Positions 24,818-34,094 of a DNA stretch of 64,000 nt are shown piece after piece. The position numbers and the translations under genes are program-made. The notes under the pieces were generated by a model that did no database searches, was not told where the DNA came from, and saw nothing but the letters and a program-made list of their open reading frames with translations. The stretch lies in NCBI RefSeq assembly GCF_021390335.1, contig NZ_JAJUXK010000005.1, positions 124,001-188,000 on the forward strand. The letters are read 5' to 3'. The stretch comes from Dyadobacter sp. CY343. Its GTDB lineage: Bacteria; Bacteroidota; Bacteroidia; Cytophagales; Spirosomataceae. Position 1 is the stretch's first letter, and each line of letters begins with the position of its first letter.

Positions 24818-24934
24818 ACAACTTAACAACCTTTTACCAGAAAACCGTTCTTTCCAATCTCAAATTATCCAAACGGTGCTTATCAATTAGCAAACAAAAC
24901 AAAGTAGTTTTGCTCTGAACCAAATGCCCTGACT

Positions 24935-26506
24935 TTGCATCAGAATTACCATTTTTTAAAACAACTCGCTCCGGCCCTGCATGATCGTTTGGCGGGGAAA
25001 TATTTTATTGAGGCTTTCAGTCAGGAGAAGGATGAGATCATCCTGATTTTTGCGGATCAGGCTGGGGAAGAGGAATTGATCAATCCTTTTTTTATAAAAG
25101 CAACCCTTACTTCTCAATTCGCCTGTCTGAGCTTTCCCGACAAATTTGACCGGGCGCGGAAGAATAGTGTGAACCTCTTCATCGATTTTGAGAATAAACC
25201 GGTTGCCTTAGTACGGGTATTCAAGAATGAGCGCGCGATTATAGTTCAGTTATCTGATGATAGTGCATTGGTCTTCAAGCTTTTCGGGAACAGATCGAAT
25301 TTGCTTTCTTTTGATAGGGGGGGTAGTATTATTCAGGTTTTCAATAATAAATTAACTCCTGATAAATCACTTTCACTCGCGTCGCTCGACCGCGATGTAG
25401 ATCAATCTTTCGAAGCCTACCTTCAAAATAACCTAGATCACAAACCCCTTTTCCCAACATTCGGGAAGCTGGTAAATGCTTATTTATCCGAAAAACTAAA
25501 AGGAAAAGAAGAGCCGCAGGAACGCTGGGATGTCATTCAGGAGGTGTTGAAGCAGTTGGATGCAGAGGTGTTTTATTTGGTCAAAAATGAACTCGAACCG
25601 GCGCTGGTACTATTAGAAATCGGCGAGGTAATAGAGGAATACACCGATCCGGTTGAGGCACTGAATGCATTTTACATCACTTACATCCGGCTCAGTGGGC
25701 TGGACAGGGAGAAAGCCGATTGGCTGAGAATACTGCGAAAACGCATTCAGCAGACGGATAATTATCTTGAAAATACCTTTGAAAAATTGGTCGAGCTGGA
25801 AAATGCGGTACGGAACGATGAGATTGGAAATATCATTATGGCCAATATGCACGCTATCCCCGAGCGGACAGAGAAAGTGGAGCTTTTTGATTTTTACCGG
25901 GATACTCAGATCGTAGTCAAGCTGAAAAAAGAGCTTTCCGCACAGAAGAACGCAGAGAATTATTACCGGAAATCTAAAAATGAAAAAATAGAGCTGGCGC
26001 GGCTCAACGATAGTCTTGCATTTCGTGAAAAAGAGAGGACAGAACTGGCTTTGCATTTGGAGCAAATAGGCGCATTCGAATCACTGCGGGAGCTCAGGGC
26101 TTACGTGAAGGCGCACCAGCTGGACGGGAAAAAAGCAGAGGTGCCTGTAAGTGAGCTTTTCAAGCGCGTCGAATTTATGGGTTACGTGATCCTGATTGGT
26201 AGAAATGCCAAGAATAATGACGTTTTGACCAAACAATATGCCGGAAAAGAAGATCTCTGGCTGCATGCCAAAGATGTGACCGGCTCGCACGTGGTAGTGA
26301 AAAATCAGTCAGGAAAACCGTTTCCAGCACCGGTGATCGAACGGGCGGCGGAGTTGGCCGCCTTTTATTCCAAAAGAAAAAATGACTCGCTGTGCCCGGT
26401 TATTTACACACCGAAAAAATTTGTACGAAAACCGAAAGGGCTTCCGGACGGCGCAGTGGTAATCGACAAAGAATCGGTCGTTATGGTCGTCGCGCGGGGC
26501 GAGTAA
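24935..26506 (+). CDS. NFACT-family RNA-binding protein (RqcH-like)
   Basis: 523 residues. Frame begins at TTG 24935 (TTG CAT CAG AAT TAC); no in-frame ATG precedes the conserved MHQNYHFLKQLAPAL start, so a TTG start is the best choice. It has an N-terminal NFACT-N domain (about 1-190), a coiled coil (about 280-390) and the NFACT-R/DUF814 domain (about 405-523: YAGKEDLWLHAKDVTGSHVV). RqcH homologues bind stalled 50S-peptidyl-tRNA and add C-terminal Ala tails for quality control. Older annotation as fibronectin-binding protein is unlikely to reflect its role. Confidence 0.85.
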   Translation: MHQNYHFLKQLAPALHDRLAGKYFIEAFSQEKDEIILIFADQAGEEELINPFFIKATLTSQFACLSFPDKFDRARKNSVNLFIDFENKPVALVRVFKNERAIIVQLSDDSALVFKLFGNRSNLLSFDRGGSIIQVFNNKLTPDKSLSLASLDRDVDQSFEAYLQNNLDHKPLFPTFGKLVNAYLSEKLKGKEEPQERWDVIQEVLKQLDAEVFYLVKNELEPALVLLEIGEVIEEYTDPVEALNAFYITYIRLSGLDREKADWLRILRKRIQQTDNYLENTFEKLVELENAVRNDEIGNIIMANMHAIPERTEKVELFDFYRDTQIVVKLKKELSAQKNAENYYRKSKNEKIELARLNDSLAFREKERTELALHLEQIGAFESLRELRAYVKAHQLDGKKAEVPVSELFKRVEFMGYVILIGRNAKNNDVLTKQYAGKEDLWLHAKDVTGSHVVVKNQSGKPFPAPVIERAAELAAFYSKRKNDSLCPVIYTPKKFVRKPKGLPDGAVVIDKESVVMVVARGE

Positions 26507-26578
26507 ACAGGCTTTGATATGTGTAACGATATGACGAACTTCGTATAAAAATAGAAAACCGGAATTTTATAGTGCAGA

Positions 26579-28522
26579 ATGCTTGAAAATCGTCGCTTCG
26601 TTATTATTGGATTTTTCTCATTAGTAGGTTTAATATACTTATTGCGGCTCTTCTACTTACAGGTTCTTGACGAGAGCTATTCCATCGAGTCGTCGAGTAA
26701 TTCTATCAAACGTGTTATTGAAATCCCCTTCCGCGGCCAGATCTACGATCGTACTGGAAAGCTCATCGTTTATAATACCCCTGTTTATGACCTTTTGGTA
26801 ACCCCCCGAAAAGCCAGAGTGGAGGATACCCTGCGTTTTTGCCAGGTATTGGGGATCGAGCGGCGGGATTTTGACAGTTTAATGGCGGCTGCGGCTGCTT
26901 ATAGCCCGTTTAAACCTTCGCTATTTCTCCGACAATTATCGAAAGAAGACTTTGCGTCTATTCAGGACGTTATGGTTGATTATTCAGGTTTTGAATTTGC
27001 CAAAAGCTCACTCAGAACATACACCGCGCCAACCCTGGCGAATACGCTTGGCTACGTCAGTGAGATTACCAGATCACAGCTGGAAAAGCAGGAGGAGCCT
27101 TATTACCGGCAGAGTGACTACATCGGGCAAAGCGGGATTGAGAAAATTTATGAAAATGAGCTGCGCGGGAAGCGGGGTACCAAGTTTGTGATGCAGAATG
27201 TGGCCGGCGTTTACAAAGGTCCCTGGAAAAACGGCGAGCTTGATACGATGGCAGTCGCTGGCGAAAACCTTTACACGGGCATTGATCTCGAAGTACAGCA
27301 ATATGCGGACAGTCTGATGGTCAACAAGGTGGGTAGCGTTGTTGCTATTGAGCCAAAGACCGGGCAGATCATTTCAATGGTTTCCGCGCCGACTTACGAT
27401 CCCAATATTCTTGCAAGCAGGCATTTTTCCAAGAACTTTGCGGCACTCGCGCGCAATCCTTACAAACCGCTGTTCAACAGGCCGGTCATGGCGAGTTACC
27501 GCCCGGGATCTACCTTCAAGCTGATCCAGGCGCTGATTGGTTTGCAGGCAGGAGTGATTACGCCCGAAAGTGGATTTACGCACGCAAACTGTCCGATGGG
27601 CTGCCACGTGCACCCGGCGACAAGTACCGTCGCACTTGGGGTAATGCATTCCTGCAACCCTTATTTCTACAACGTTTTCCGTAGGCTGATCTATAAAAAC
27701 AATATAACCAATACTTTTCGCGCATCTGCGGTTGGTCTCGACGACTGGCACGACAAAATGAGCAAATTCGGGATTGGTCAGCGGCTGGGGATAGACCTTC
27801 CGAGCGAATACAAAGGTAATTTGCCCAACAAAAAATATTACGATCGCTTTTACGGAGAATACCGGTGGAAGTTTTCAAATATCTATTCCCTCAGTATTGG
27901 TGAAGGCGAGTTGCTGATTACACCTTTGAAAATGGCCAATGTCGCTGCGATTATCGCGAACCGCGGTTACTATTATACACCTCACGTAATTCACGGGATT
28001 GGTGATAAAAAGTATGTAAAGCCCGAGTTTCTGGAAAGGCACGACAGCGGCGTTGATCCTCGTCATTTTGATCCTGTGATCGAAGGAATGATCGGTGCGG
28101 TGGAAGGTGGTACTGCGCGGAGATCGAGAGTGGAAGGTATTACGATTGCGGGTAAAACGGGGACTTCGCAGAACAAAAAAGGGGATGATAGTTCAATCTT
28201 CATTGCATTTGCACCGGCGGATGATCCCAAGATCGCCATCGCAGTATTTGTGGAATATGCAGGAGCAGGAGGATCAGCCGCTGCGCCGATCGCCAACCTT
28301 GTGATCGAAAAGTATTTAACAAGAAAGGTGACCAACAAGGCGCTGGAGGAGCGAATGCTGAAAGCGGATTTTATGAGCAAAGTAATCCTTCCAGGCGTGA
28401 AAAAGCCAGTTACTACCGACAGCACCAGGAAAAAACCGGTACCTGCCGATTCTGTGAAGAAAAAGCCTGCTGCTCCCGCGAAACCTGTGGTGAGCAACAG
28501 ACCAGTTGCTGTGAATCCATAA
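26579..28522 (+). CDS. mrdA: penicillin-binding protein 2, elongasome transpeptidase
   Basis: 647 residues. N-terminal membrane anchor (about 6-26), PBP dimerisation domain (RGQIYDRTGKLIVYNTPVYD) and a transpeptidase domain with S311TFK314 (SYRPGSTFK), the SxN motif in HSCNPYF and the KTG motif in IAGKTGTSQ. It crosslinks lateral-wall peptidoglycan and partners RodA, encoded 34 bp downstream. The C-terminal 50 residues are a low-complexity Pro/Lys/Thr repeat (KKPVPADSVKKKPAAPAKPV). mreB, mreC and mreD are not adjacent, unlike in many genomes. Confidence 0.93.
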   Translation: MLENRRFVIIGFFSLVGLIYLLRLFYLQVLDESYSIESSSNSIKRVIEIPFRGQIYDRTGKLIVYNTPVYDLLVTPRKARVEDTLRFCQVLGIERRDFDSLMAAAAAYSPFKPSLFLRQLSKEDFASIQDVMVDYSGFEFAKSSLRTYTAPTLANTLGYVSEITRSQLEKQEEPYYRQSDYIGQSGIEKIYENELRGKRGTKFVMQNVAGVYKGPWKNGELDTMAVAGENLYTGIDLEVQQYADSLMVNKVGSVVAIEPKTGQIISMVSAPTYDPNILASRHFSKNFAALARNPYKPLFNRPVMASYRPGSTFKLIQALIGLQAGVITPESGFTHANCPMGCHVHPATSTVALGVMHSCNPYFYNVFRRLIYKNNITNTFRASAVGLDDWHDKMSKFGIGQRLGIDLPSEYKGNLPNKKYYDRFYGEYRWKFSNIYSLSIGEGELLITPLKMANVAAIIANRGYYYTPHVIHGIGDKKYVKPEFLERHDSGVDPRHFDPVIEGMIGAVEGGTARRSRVEGITIAGKTGTSQNKKGDDSSIFIAFAPADDPKIAIAVFVEYAGAGGSAAAPIANLVIEKYLTRKVTNKALEERMLKADFMSKVILPGVKKPVTTDSTRKKPVPADSVKKKPAAPAKPVVSNRPVAVNP

Positions 28523-28556
28523 TCTATGTACAGATTTTTTAATATCGAGCTATATA

Positions 28557-29840
28557 ATGCCTGAAAATAAACCCATTACGAAAAATGTAGACTGGATTGT
28601 AGTGCTGATCTACATCGCTTGCCTCGCCATAGGTTGGGTTAATATCTATGCGGCCGTTTATAATCCTGAGGTGCAAACCAGCATGTTCGATGTGAGTAAC
28701 AACGCCGGAAAGCAGCTAATGTGGATCGGTACCGCCGCCTTGCTGATTGTTTGTATCCTGGTGATCGATTACAAATTTTATGAGACGTTTTCTTTTATCA
28801 TTTACGCGGTTGTGATCGCATTGCTTGTGCTGGTACTGTTTGCAGGATCCAATATCAACGGATCACGTTCCTGGATAAAGATCGGCGCATTCTCTTTACA
28901 GCCTGCCGAGTTTTCCAAACTGGCGATCAGTCTGGCTATTGCCAAATACCTGAGCGACCCGGCGATCAGTCTGACGCGCAAACTGAAAGACTATTACCCA
29001 ATTATGGGAATCATTGCGCTACCCGCATTTTTGATCCTACTATCGAATGAAACGGGCTCTATGCTCGTATTTGCCTCTTTTGCTGTGGTACTTTACCGCG
29101 AAGGAATGCCCGGCTTTATTCCTGCGATAGGAATGGTAATGGCGGCATTGCTGATCATTACCTTGCTTTTTGTGAAATGGTATATCGCCGGCGCGATCAT
29201 CATTATTGCCGGTTTGGCGATCTGGATTATGCCGGTTATGACGCGGCGGCGCGGCGGCTTGTGGGCTACGATATTAGTTTCCCTGGTGATGATCGGGATC
29301 GTTTTCGGGGTGGATTTTTTTATGAATAATGTGCTTCAAAAACACCAGCGAGGCAGGATTATGGTGTTACTCGATCCCGATTCCGACCCGAGGGGAATCG
29401 GCTGGAACGTAATTCAATCCAAGATTGCGATCGGTTCCGGCGGATTCGCTGGGAAAGGATTTTTGCAGGGCACTCAAACCAAATTCGATTTCGTACCCGA
29501 GCAAAGTACCGACTTTATATTCTGTACAGTAGGCGAGGAGCACGGCTTCATCGGTGCTGCTATTGTAGTATTCCTGTTCGTTTGCCTCATTTCCCGGCTG
29601 GTAATACTCGCCGAGCGACAGCGTAGCCGCTTTGCGAGGGTTTATGGATATTGTGTCGCTGGTATCATATTCTTTCACTTTATGATCAATGTCGGCATGA
29701 CAATCGGGCTGATGCCGGTAATCGGGATCCCGCTTCCGTTTTTTAGTTACGGAGGTTCGTCGCTCTGGTCTTTCTCGATCCTGCTATTTATTTTCCTGAA
29801 AATCGACGCGCAGCGGCCGTTTACTTTGTCACGCGGATAG
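28557..29840 (+). CDS. rodA: rod-shape SEDS glycosyltransferase RodA
   Basis: 427 residues with about ten membrane helices. SEDS landmarks: NINGSRSWIKIGAFSLQPAE, then FSKLA; the catalytic-loop aspartate region (VPEQSTDFIFCTVGEEHGF); and GLMPVIGIPLPFFSYGGSS near the end. It polymerises lipid II into glycan strands in the elongation complex with PBP2. Slightly longer than E. coli RodA (370), because of an insertion around helices 5-6 (WIMPVMTRRRGGLWATILVS). Followed by a tandem-repeat hairpin rather than a T-run terminator. Confidence 0.93.
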   Translation: MPENKPITKNVDWIVVLIYIACLAIGWVNIYAAVYNPEVQTSMFDVSNNAGKQLMWIGTAALLIVCILVIDYKFYETFSFIIYAVVIALLVLVLFAGSNINGSRSWIKIGAFSLQPAEFSKLAISLAIAKYLSDPAISLTRKLKDYYPIMGIIALPAFLILLSNETGSMLVFASFAVVLYREGMPGFIPAIGMVMAALLIITLLFVKWYIAGAIIIIAGLAIWIMPVMTRRRGGLWATILVSLVMIGIVFGVDFFMNNVLQKHQRGRIMVLLDPDSDPRGIGWNVIQSKIAIGSGGFAGKGFLQGTQTKFDFVPEQSTDFIFCTVGEEHGFIGAAIVVFLFVCLISRLVILAERQRSRFARVYGYCVAGIIFFHFMINVGMTIGLMPVIGIPLPFFSYGGSSLWSFSILLFIFLKIDAQRPFTLSRG

Positions 29841-29972
29841 GGGTTTATGAATGAATGAGTGAGTGTTAAGTTATTAAATAGTCATTCAGAAATTCATCTC
29901 ACCAGCGACCCGGTGATTCAATCATTCAATCATTCAATCATTCAATCATTCACTAACTCGCTCACTAACTAA
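29841..29972. repeat. intergenic ATTCAATC tandem repeat with inverted flank
   Basis: Four perfect copies of the octamer ATTCAATC at 29916-29947, then a variant ATTCACTA (29948-29955) and CTCACTAAC units. The left flank (29847-29870) contains the complementary orientation (GAATGAATGAGTGAGTG), so the region can fold back on itself. It lies between convergent rodA and the DUF423 gene. Same style as the repeats at 21245-21394 and 34542-34667. Confidence 0.75.
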
Positions 29973-29975
29973 AAC

Positions 29976-30353
29976 TTAAACCTTCCCTGCTGCCAAAATC
30001 AACAACACCCACCCAACTATCAAGGCCAATCCTCCGATTGGGGCGGTGGCACCAAACTTGGTGATTCCTGTAAAGCAAATGGCGTAAAGCGACCCGGAGA
30101 ATATAATTACCCCGATCGCAAATGCATTTCCGGACCAACCGAGCAATTTCACTGCGTCTGCACCGGCTCGTTGCATGAGCAAGCCGACCAAAACCATGGC
30201 TATCGCGTGGTAAAACTGATATTTAACAGCAGTTTCAAAAGTTTCGCTCCTGCCGGAAGCTTCCAGCATTCCTTTCAATGCGTGTGCGCCGAATGCGCCC
30301 AAGGCAACCGCAAGAGCGCCCAATATGCCGCCCGCCTGTATCATGAATTTCAT
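29976..30353 (-). CDS. DUF423 small membrane protein
   Basis: 125 residues with four hydrophobic helices and the family stretch ALGAFGAHALKGMLEASGRS followed by YQFYHAIAMVLVGLL. I begin at ATG 30353 (MKFMIQAGGILGAL), since the longer frame prepends a hydrophilic, non-conserved segment. Related to E. coli YgdD; function unknown. Divergent from the glycosyltransferase-9 gene. Confidence 0.87.
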   Translation of the reverse strand: MKFMIQAGGILGALAVALGAFGAHALKGMLEASGRSETFETAVKYQFYHAIAMVLVGLLMQRAGADAVKLLGWSGNAFAIGVIIFSGSLYAICFTGITKFGATAPIGGLALIVGWVLLILAAGKV

Positions 30354-30490
30354 AAAATGGATCTTTAAGTCAGTAGGTAAAGTTAGCCGCTGCGGAAAGT
30401 GCAACCAACCGTTTGTGCCAATTTTATTATATTGCAGCACAGGAAAGCGGAATTAAACCACCTCCGCAGGTCGCGCACAAGTACATTCAA

Positions 30491-31558
30491 ATGACGTTAG
30501 AACGCTTTATTCAACTCTGGACACACCGCTATCATAAATATTCCCACATCTTCGAGGCCCGGCTGCTGGGCTTCCGGGCAAGATCGCATTTCCGCGCTGT
30601 AAAGCAGAAGTTGAATCCCGGCCAAAAACTGATCGCAGTGGTGAGAACGGAGCATTTCGGTGATATTATAGCTGCCGAACCTATTGCGCGCTACATCAGG
30701 TCGCTGCATCCCGATGGATATATCGTTTGGTTTGTCAAGTCCGCTTTTCACGAACTGGTGGATTACAATCCGGAGATTAATGAAGTTTTCCGAGAATTTT
30801 GCGTTACCCAGCGACAGACTTTAATGGCTGGCAATGTATTTGATGAAGTCATTGAATTGCAGTTCAGTAATAACAACCACTGTCCTAAGTGCCAGGTTTT
30901 TATTGATAATCCGGTGGCAGTGAGGCGGAATATTACTATTTTCAATTATTTCGATTACGGAAATCTGCTTGAAGTATTTGCGCAGACGGGAGATCTAATT
31001 CCTCCCAAATCTCCATTTCCGGCCGACGATCAACCCAGGTTGTATTTGCAGGAAAGTCACCGGACTAAAGTCGATTCGCTCCATTTACCTGATCGTTTTA
31101 TTGTATTGCATTGTCAATCCAACTACAAACCGAAAGACTGGCCTTCCGATCGTTGGGAAATCCTGATCGCTTGGCTGGCAGCTACTTATGATTATCAGAT
31201 TGTGGAAGTTGGGATGAAAAGCAGCCTGAATGTAGGTGCCAATTCTTATCGGAATCTATGTGGGCAACTATCAATCCTCGAAACAGGAGAAGTGATCCGG
31301 CGGGCGAAATTCTTCATCGGACTGGATAGCGGTCCGTCACATCTGGCGAATGCAACCGGTACTTTCGGAATGATCCTGATGGGCGCTTTGAATAATTTTT
31401 TAAACTATAATCCCTATTCTGGTAAATATGGGCGCCAGGAAAATGTGGTGCTGGTTCGTCAGGCGGGGCAACCGTGCTGCGACCTGACTTTTGAATTTGT
31501 ACAGGAAAAAGTGAAGGAAGTGCTGGACAGGGAATCGGAAATCAGTCAGTTACCGTGA
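30491..31558 (+). CDS. glycosyltransferase family 9 (heptosyltransferase-like)
   Basis: 355 residues from ATG 30491 (MTLERFIQLWTHRYHKYSHI); an in-frame ATG at 30413 adds 26 weakly plausible residues. GT-B fold with KLIAVVRTEHFGDIIAAEPI at the N-domain and the nucleotide-sugar site AKFFIGLDSGPSHLANATGT in the C-domain, both typical of the ADP-heptose-LPS heptosyltransferase family. The cluster NNNHCPKC and the QPCCDL segment give a Cys-rich look unusual for the family. The substrate is unknown; envelope glycan assembly is likely. The end overlaps the convergent yggS gene by 9 bases. Confidence 0.82.
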   Translation: MTLERFIQLWTHRYHKYSHIFEARLLGFRARSHFRAVKQKLNPGQKLIAVVRTEHFGDIIAAEPIARYIRSLHPDGYIVWFVKSAFHELVDYNPEINEVFREFCVTQRQTLMAGNVFDEVIELQFSNNNHCPKCQVFIDNPVAVRRNITIFNYFDYGNLLEVFAQTGDLIPPKSPFPADDQPRLYLQESHRTKVDSLHLPDRFIVLHCQSNYKPKDWPSDRWEILIAWLAATYDYQIVEVGMKSSLNVGANSYRNLCGQLSILETGEVIRRAKFFIGLDSGPSHLANATGTFGMILMGALNNFLNYNPYSGKYGRQENVVLVRQAGQPCCDLTFEFVQEKVKEVLDRESEISQLP

Positions 31559-32212
31559 GCCAAAAATGGCGCTGCCTACCCGCACAAGCGTACTGCCTTC
31601 TTCTGCGGCCAACAGATAGTCGCCGCTCATTCCCATCGAAAGTTCCCGCATTTCGATCCGGGGACTTTCATGTTGTTTAAATGACTCGAAGAGGTTTTTG
31701 AGCCCCTTAAATTCAGCTCTCACTACCTCAGTATCGTCGGTATTGGAAGCCATTCCCATTAAACCGACGATTCTTATATTGGTTAAGTCAGACAATTCGG
31801 GCGAAGTGACGATCTCTTTGGCTTCATCTTCCGAAAGGCCAAACTTAGTTTCCTCACTCGCAATGTATATTTGCAGAAGGCATTCAATAACACGGTCATT
31901 TTTAAGAGCTTCTTTATTTACTTCTTTCAATAATTTGAAACTATCAATAGAATGGATCAGCGACACGAATGGCGCCATGTATTTCACTTTATTACTCTGT
32001 AAATGCCCGATCATGTGCCACTCGATATCCTTGGGAAGTTCCTCCGATTTGGCGACCATTTCCTGCACCTTGTTTTCTCCAAAACGCCTCGCGCCGGCCT
32101 GATATGCTTCCAAAAGAACTTCCACGGGCTTGGTTTTTGTTACAGCAACCAGCCTTGTTTCCTGTTTTAATCCTTTTTCTATTCGGGCAATATTTTCAGC
32201 GATTGATGACAT
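31550..32212 (-). CDS. yggS: YggS/PLPBP-family pyridoxal phosphate homeostasis protein
   Basis: 220 residues with the alanine-racemase-like TIM barrel. The PLP lysine lies in RLVAVTKTKPVEVL, followed by FGENKVQEMVAK and WHMIGHLQSNKVKY; the phosphate-binding end is ELSMGMSGDYLLAAEEGSTL with VRVGSAIFG. It is non-catalytic and maintains PLP and amino-acid balance. Convergent overlap with the GT9 gene (9 bases), so read-through antisense is possible. Confidence 0.93.
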   Translation of the reverse strand: MSSIAENIARIEKGLKQETRLVAVTKTKPVEVLLEAYQAGARRFGENKVQEMVAKSEELPKDIEWHMIGHLQSNKVKYMAPFVSLIHSIDSFKLLKEVNKEALKNDRVIECLLQIYIASEETKFGLSEDEAKEIVTSPELSDLTNIRIVGLMGMASNTDDTEVVRAEFKGLKNLFESFKQHESPRIEMRELSMGMSGDYLLAAEEGSTLVRVGSAIFGSR

Positions 32213-32353
32213 TATCAGGAGTTAAATTTTTGAGAATTAAGAGATTAAAGCCCAGCTTCTGACTCAGGCGACCAGAAATTCGATGTGGACATATTTCAAA
32301 ATTGAAAAAAACATATTTCTTTTACCAACTTAATTAAAAATTCAACCTTCTGT

Positions 32354-33295
32354 ATGGACTACAACCAGGAACAAAAACAAGACCGAAAAACGCTTCTATG
32401 GGCAGCATTGGCTGTATTGTTACTGCTCAATCTGGTACTTGTTTATTTTATCTATCACGAAAAACAGGAGAACCTGGCGAAGGATGAAATTATAACTGCA
32501 AAAACAGAGGAAGTTTTATCAATCAAAACGAAACTCGATTCGATCTCCGCGGAGCTGGATGTGAAGATCGCCGAAATACAAAAGTTGGGAGGTAGCGTAG
32601 ATTCACTGGTTGCTTTAAAGGAACAACTGGAAAAGGATAAACGGGAACTTAAAAACGCGACTACTTATTCGGCGGCTAACTACAATAAAAAGATTAAGTC
32701 TTACGAATCGATATTGTCGGAAAAAGACAGCGAAATCGCTACGCTGAGGCAGCAATTAGGTGTTGCAACTACAAAGAATGAAGAGCTGAGCCAGAAATTA
32801 ACGGGTCTGGAATCTGAAAAACAGTTGCTTGCTGATTCTGTGACCAACTATTCTGTACAAAACCGCGAATTGAGCGAAAAGGTAAATCTGGCATCGGCTT
32901 TGAAAGCGGAAGCGTTGACAGTCAATGCAGTAAACTCGAAAGGTAAGGAACGTCAGGGCGGAAAATACAAAGCAAAACGCATTGATAAGCTGCGTGTGAA
33001 TTTCAAAATCGCTGAAAATCCGGTTGCTAAACAAAATGAAAAGCAGATCTACCTGCGGATCCTGGATCCCGACGGAGCTGTTCTTTCGGATATGGCAACA
33101 GGCTCAGGTTCGTTTGTACATAATGGTAAGGAGCTGATTTACAGTTCTTCGCAGGTTGTTAATTTCGATAACAGTAACCAATCGGTTGATATTCTGTACG
33201 GTCGCGGCGGTATTCCTTTGAAAGACGGCAAATATGCGATCGAACTTTACAGTGAAGGTTTCAAGATAGGAGAGGGCGATTTTACAGTTAGATAG
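32354..33295 (+). CDS. membrane-anchored coiled-coil protein, function unknown
   Basis: 313 residues: a cytoplasmic-facing N-terminus, one membrane helix (about 14-34, LLWAALAVLLLLNLVLVYFI) and a long heptad-rich coiled coil (about 40-190). A C-terminal beta-rich domain (about 205-313) follows: KIDKLRVNF-like RIDKLRVNFKIAE, then RILDPDGAVLSDMATGSGSF. The layout suggests an envelope or chromosome-associated scaffold; I recognise no catalytic motif. It is upstream of the rpsF operon and separated from it by a hairpin with a T-run. Confidence 0.75.
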   Translation: MDYNQEQKQDRKTLLWAALAVLLLLNLVLVYFIYHEKQENLAKDEIITAKTEEVLSIKTKLDSISAELDVKIAEIQKLGGSVDSLVALKEQLEKDKRELKNATTYSAANYNKKIKSYESILSEKDSEIATLRQQLGVATTKNEELSQKLTGLESEKQLLADSVTNYSVQNRELSEKVNLASALKAEALTVNAVNSKGKERQGGKYKAKRIDKLRVNFKIAENPVAKQNEKQIYLRILDPDGAVLSDMATGSGSFVHNGKELIYSSSQVVNFDNSNQSVDILYGRGGIPLKDGKYAIELYSEGFKIGEGDFTVR

Positions 33296-33335
33296 TGTTC
33301 TGCTCGGTTTAACTTCGGCTTAATGGTTTTCCGGG

Positions 33336-33367
33336 TTTGGAATTTCAGTTTGTAAACCTTATTTTTG
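33336..33367 (+). promoter_or_regulatory. Bacteroidota-type promoter of rpsF-rpsR-rplI
   Basis: TTTG at 33336-33339, a 20-base spacer, and TATTTTTG at 33360-33367. Exact consensus and spacing. Expected start site around 33372-33376, giving a leader of about 60 bases. Confidence 0.65.
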
Positions 33368-33368
33368 C

Positions 33369-33406
33369 ACCCTCATTTTGGCTTTAAACCAAGGTGAGGG
33401 TTTTTT
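33369..33406 (+). terminator. intrinsic terminator overlapping the rpsF promoter
   Basis: A 13-bp stem, including two G-T pairs: ACCCTCA-TT-TTGG, a 7-base CTTTAAA loop, CCAA-GG-TGAGGGT, then a run of T to 33406. Strong terminator shape, 74 bp after the coiled-coil gene. Its left arm begins just after the predicted rpsF -7 box, so rpsF transcripts may lack part of the stem; an attenuator role is an alternative. Confidence 0.7.
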
Positions 33407-33434
33407 ACTTTTATAAATACTAACAAATTACCGT

Positions 33435-33818
33435 ATGTCTAAACAGTATGAAACGGTGTTCATTCTAACTCCCATTTTGTCTGAGGCCCAGGCAAAGGAC
33501 GCCGTTGAAAAATTCACTACGATCATTACCTCTAACGGAGCGTCGATTGTACATGAAGAGAACTGGGGATTGCGCAAGCTGGCCTACCCCATCCAAAAGA
33601 AAAACTCCGGTTTCTATCATGTAGTAGAATACACTGCATCGGAAGAAGGAAACGTGGTTGATGTTCTGGAAACTGAATTCCGTCGTGATGAGCGTATCTT
33701 ACGCTTTATGACTATCGTCCTTGACAAGCATTCTATCGCTTACAACGAGAAGAAACGCAAAGGATTGGTAGGTAGAAAAAGAGAAGAGTCTACTGAATCT
33801 AAAACCGAAAACGCATAA
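33435..33818 (+). CDS. rpsF: 30S ribosomal protein S6
   Basis: 127 residues: [20 protein letters not shown] and [20 protein letters not shown] are the core S6 signatures, followed by [15 protein letters not shown]. The charged C-terminal tail ([20 protein letters not shown]) is longer than in E. coli before its glutamylated tail, as in other Bacteroidota. It pairs with S18 on the 30S platform. First gene of rpsF-rpsR-rplI; 3 bp to rpsR. Confidence 0.96.
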   Translation: MSKQYETVFILTPILSEAQAKDAVEKFTTIITSNGASIVHEENWGLRKLAYPIQKKNSGFYHVVEYTASEEGNVVDVLETEFRRDERILRFMTIVLDKHSIAYNEKKRKGLVGRKREESTESKTENA

Positions 33819-33821
33819 GCT

Positions 33822-34073
33822 ATGTCACTAGTTAACGAACCGGTTGAAAAGAACATTAACCGTAAGAAATATTGCCGCTTCAAGAAAGCTGGTATTAAAT
33901 ATATCGATTACAAGAATCCTGACTTTTTACTGAAACTTGTAAATGAGCAAGGTAAGATTTTACCACGCCGCCTTACAGGAACAAGCCTGAAATATCAGCG
34001 CAAAGTATCTCAGGCAATTAAAAGAGCACGTCACTTGGCCCTTTTGCCATTTGTTGCTGATCAATTGAAATAA
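33822..34073 (+). CDS. rpsR: 30S ribosomal protein S18
   Basis: 83 residues with the invariant segment [20 protein letters not shown] and [20 protein letters not shown], then [13 protein letters not shown]. The N-terminal [10 protein letters not shown] keeps one Cys; this is the zinc-free form. Binds S6 and 16S rRNA. Between rpsF and rplI. Confidence 0.97.
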   Translation: MSLVNEPVEKNINRKKYCRFKKAGIKYIDYKNPDFLLKLVNEQGKILPRRLTGTSLKYQRKVSQAIKRARHLALLPFVADQLK

Positions 34074-34094
34074 TACAGTAAAGAGCTACAAACA

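Noticed and set aside
24935..26506. Fibronectin-binding adhesin
   Set aside because: The protein has the cytoplasmic NFACT-N/coiled coil/NFACT-R layout and no signal peptide, so the ribosome quality-control role is preferred.
29916..29955. CRISPR-like array
   Set aside because: Units are only 8 bases and contiguous, with no spacers and no cas genes nearby.
33369..33434. S6:S18-type autoregulatory mRNA motif in front of rpsF
   Set aside because: A hairpin exists, but I cannot identify the bulged CCG element needed; the structure fits an intrinsic terminator better.
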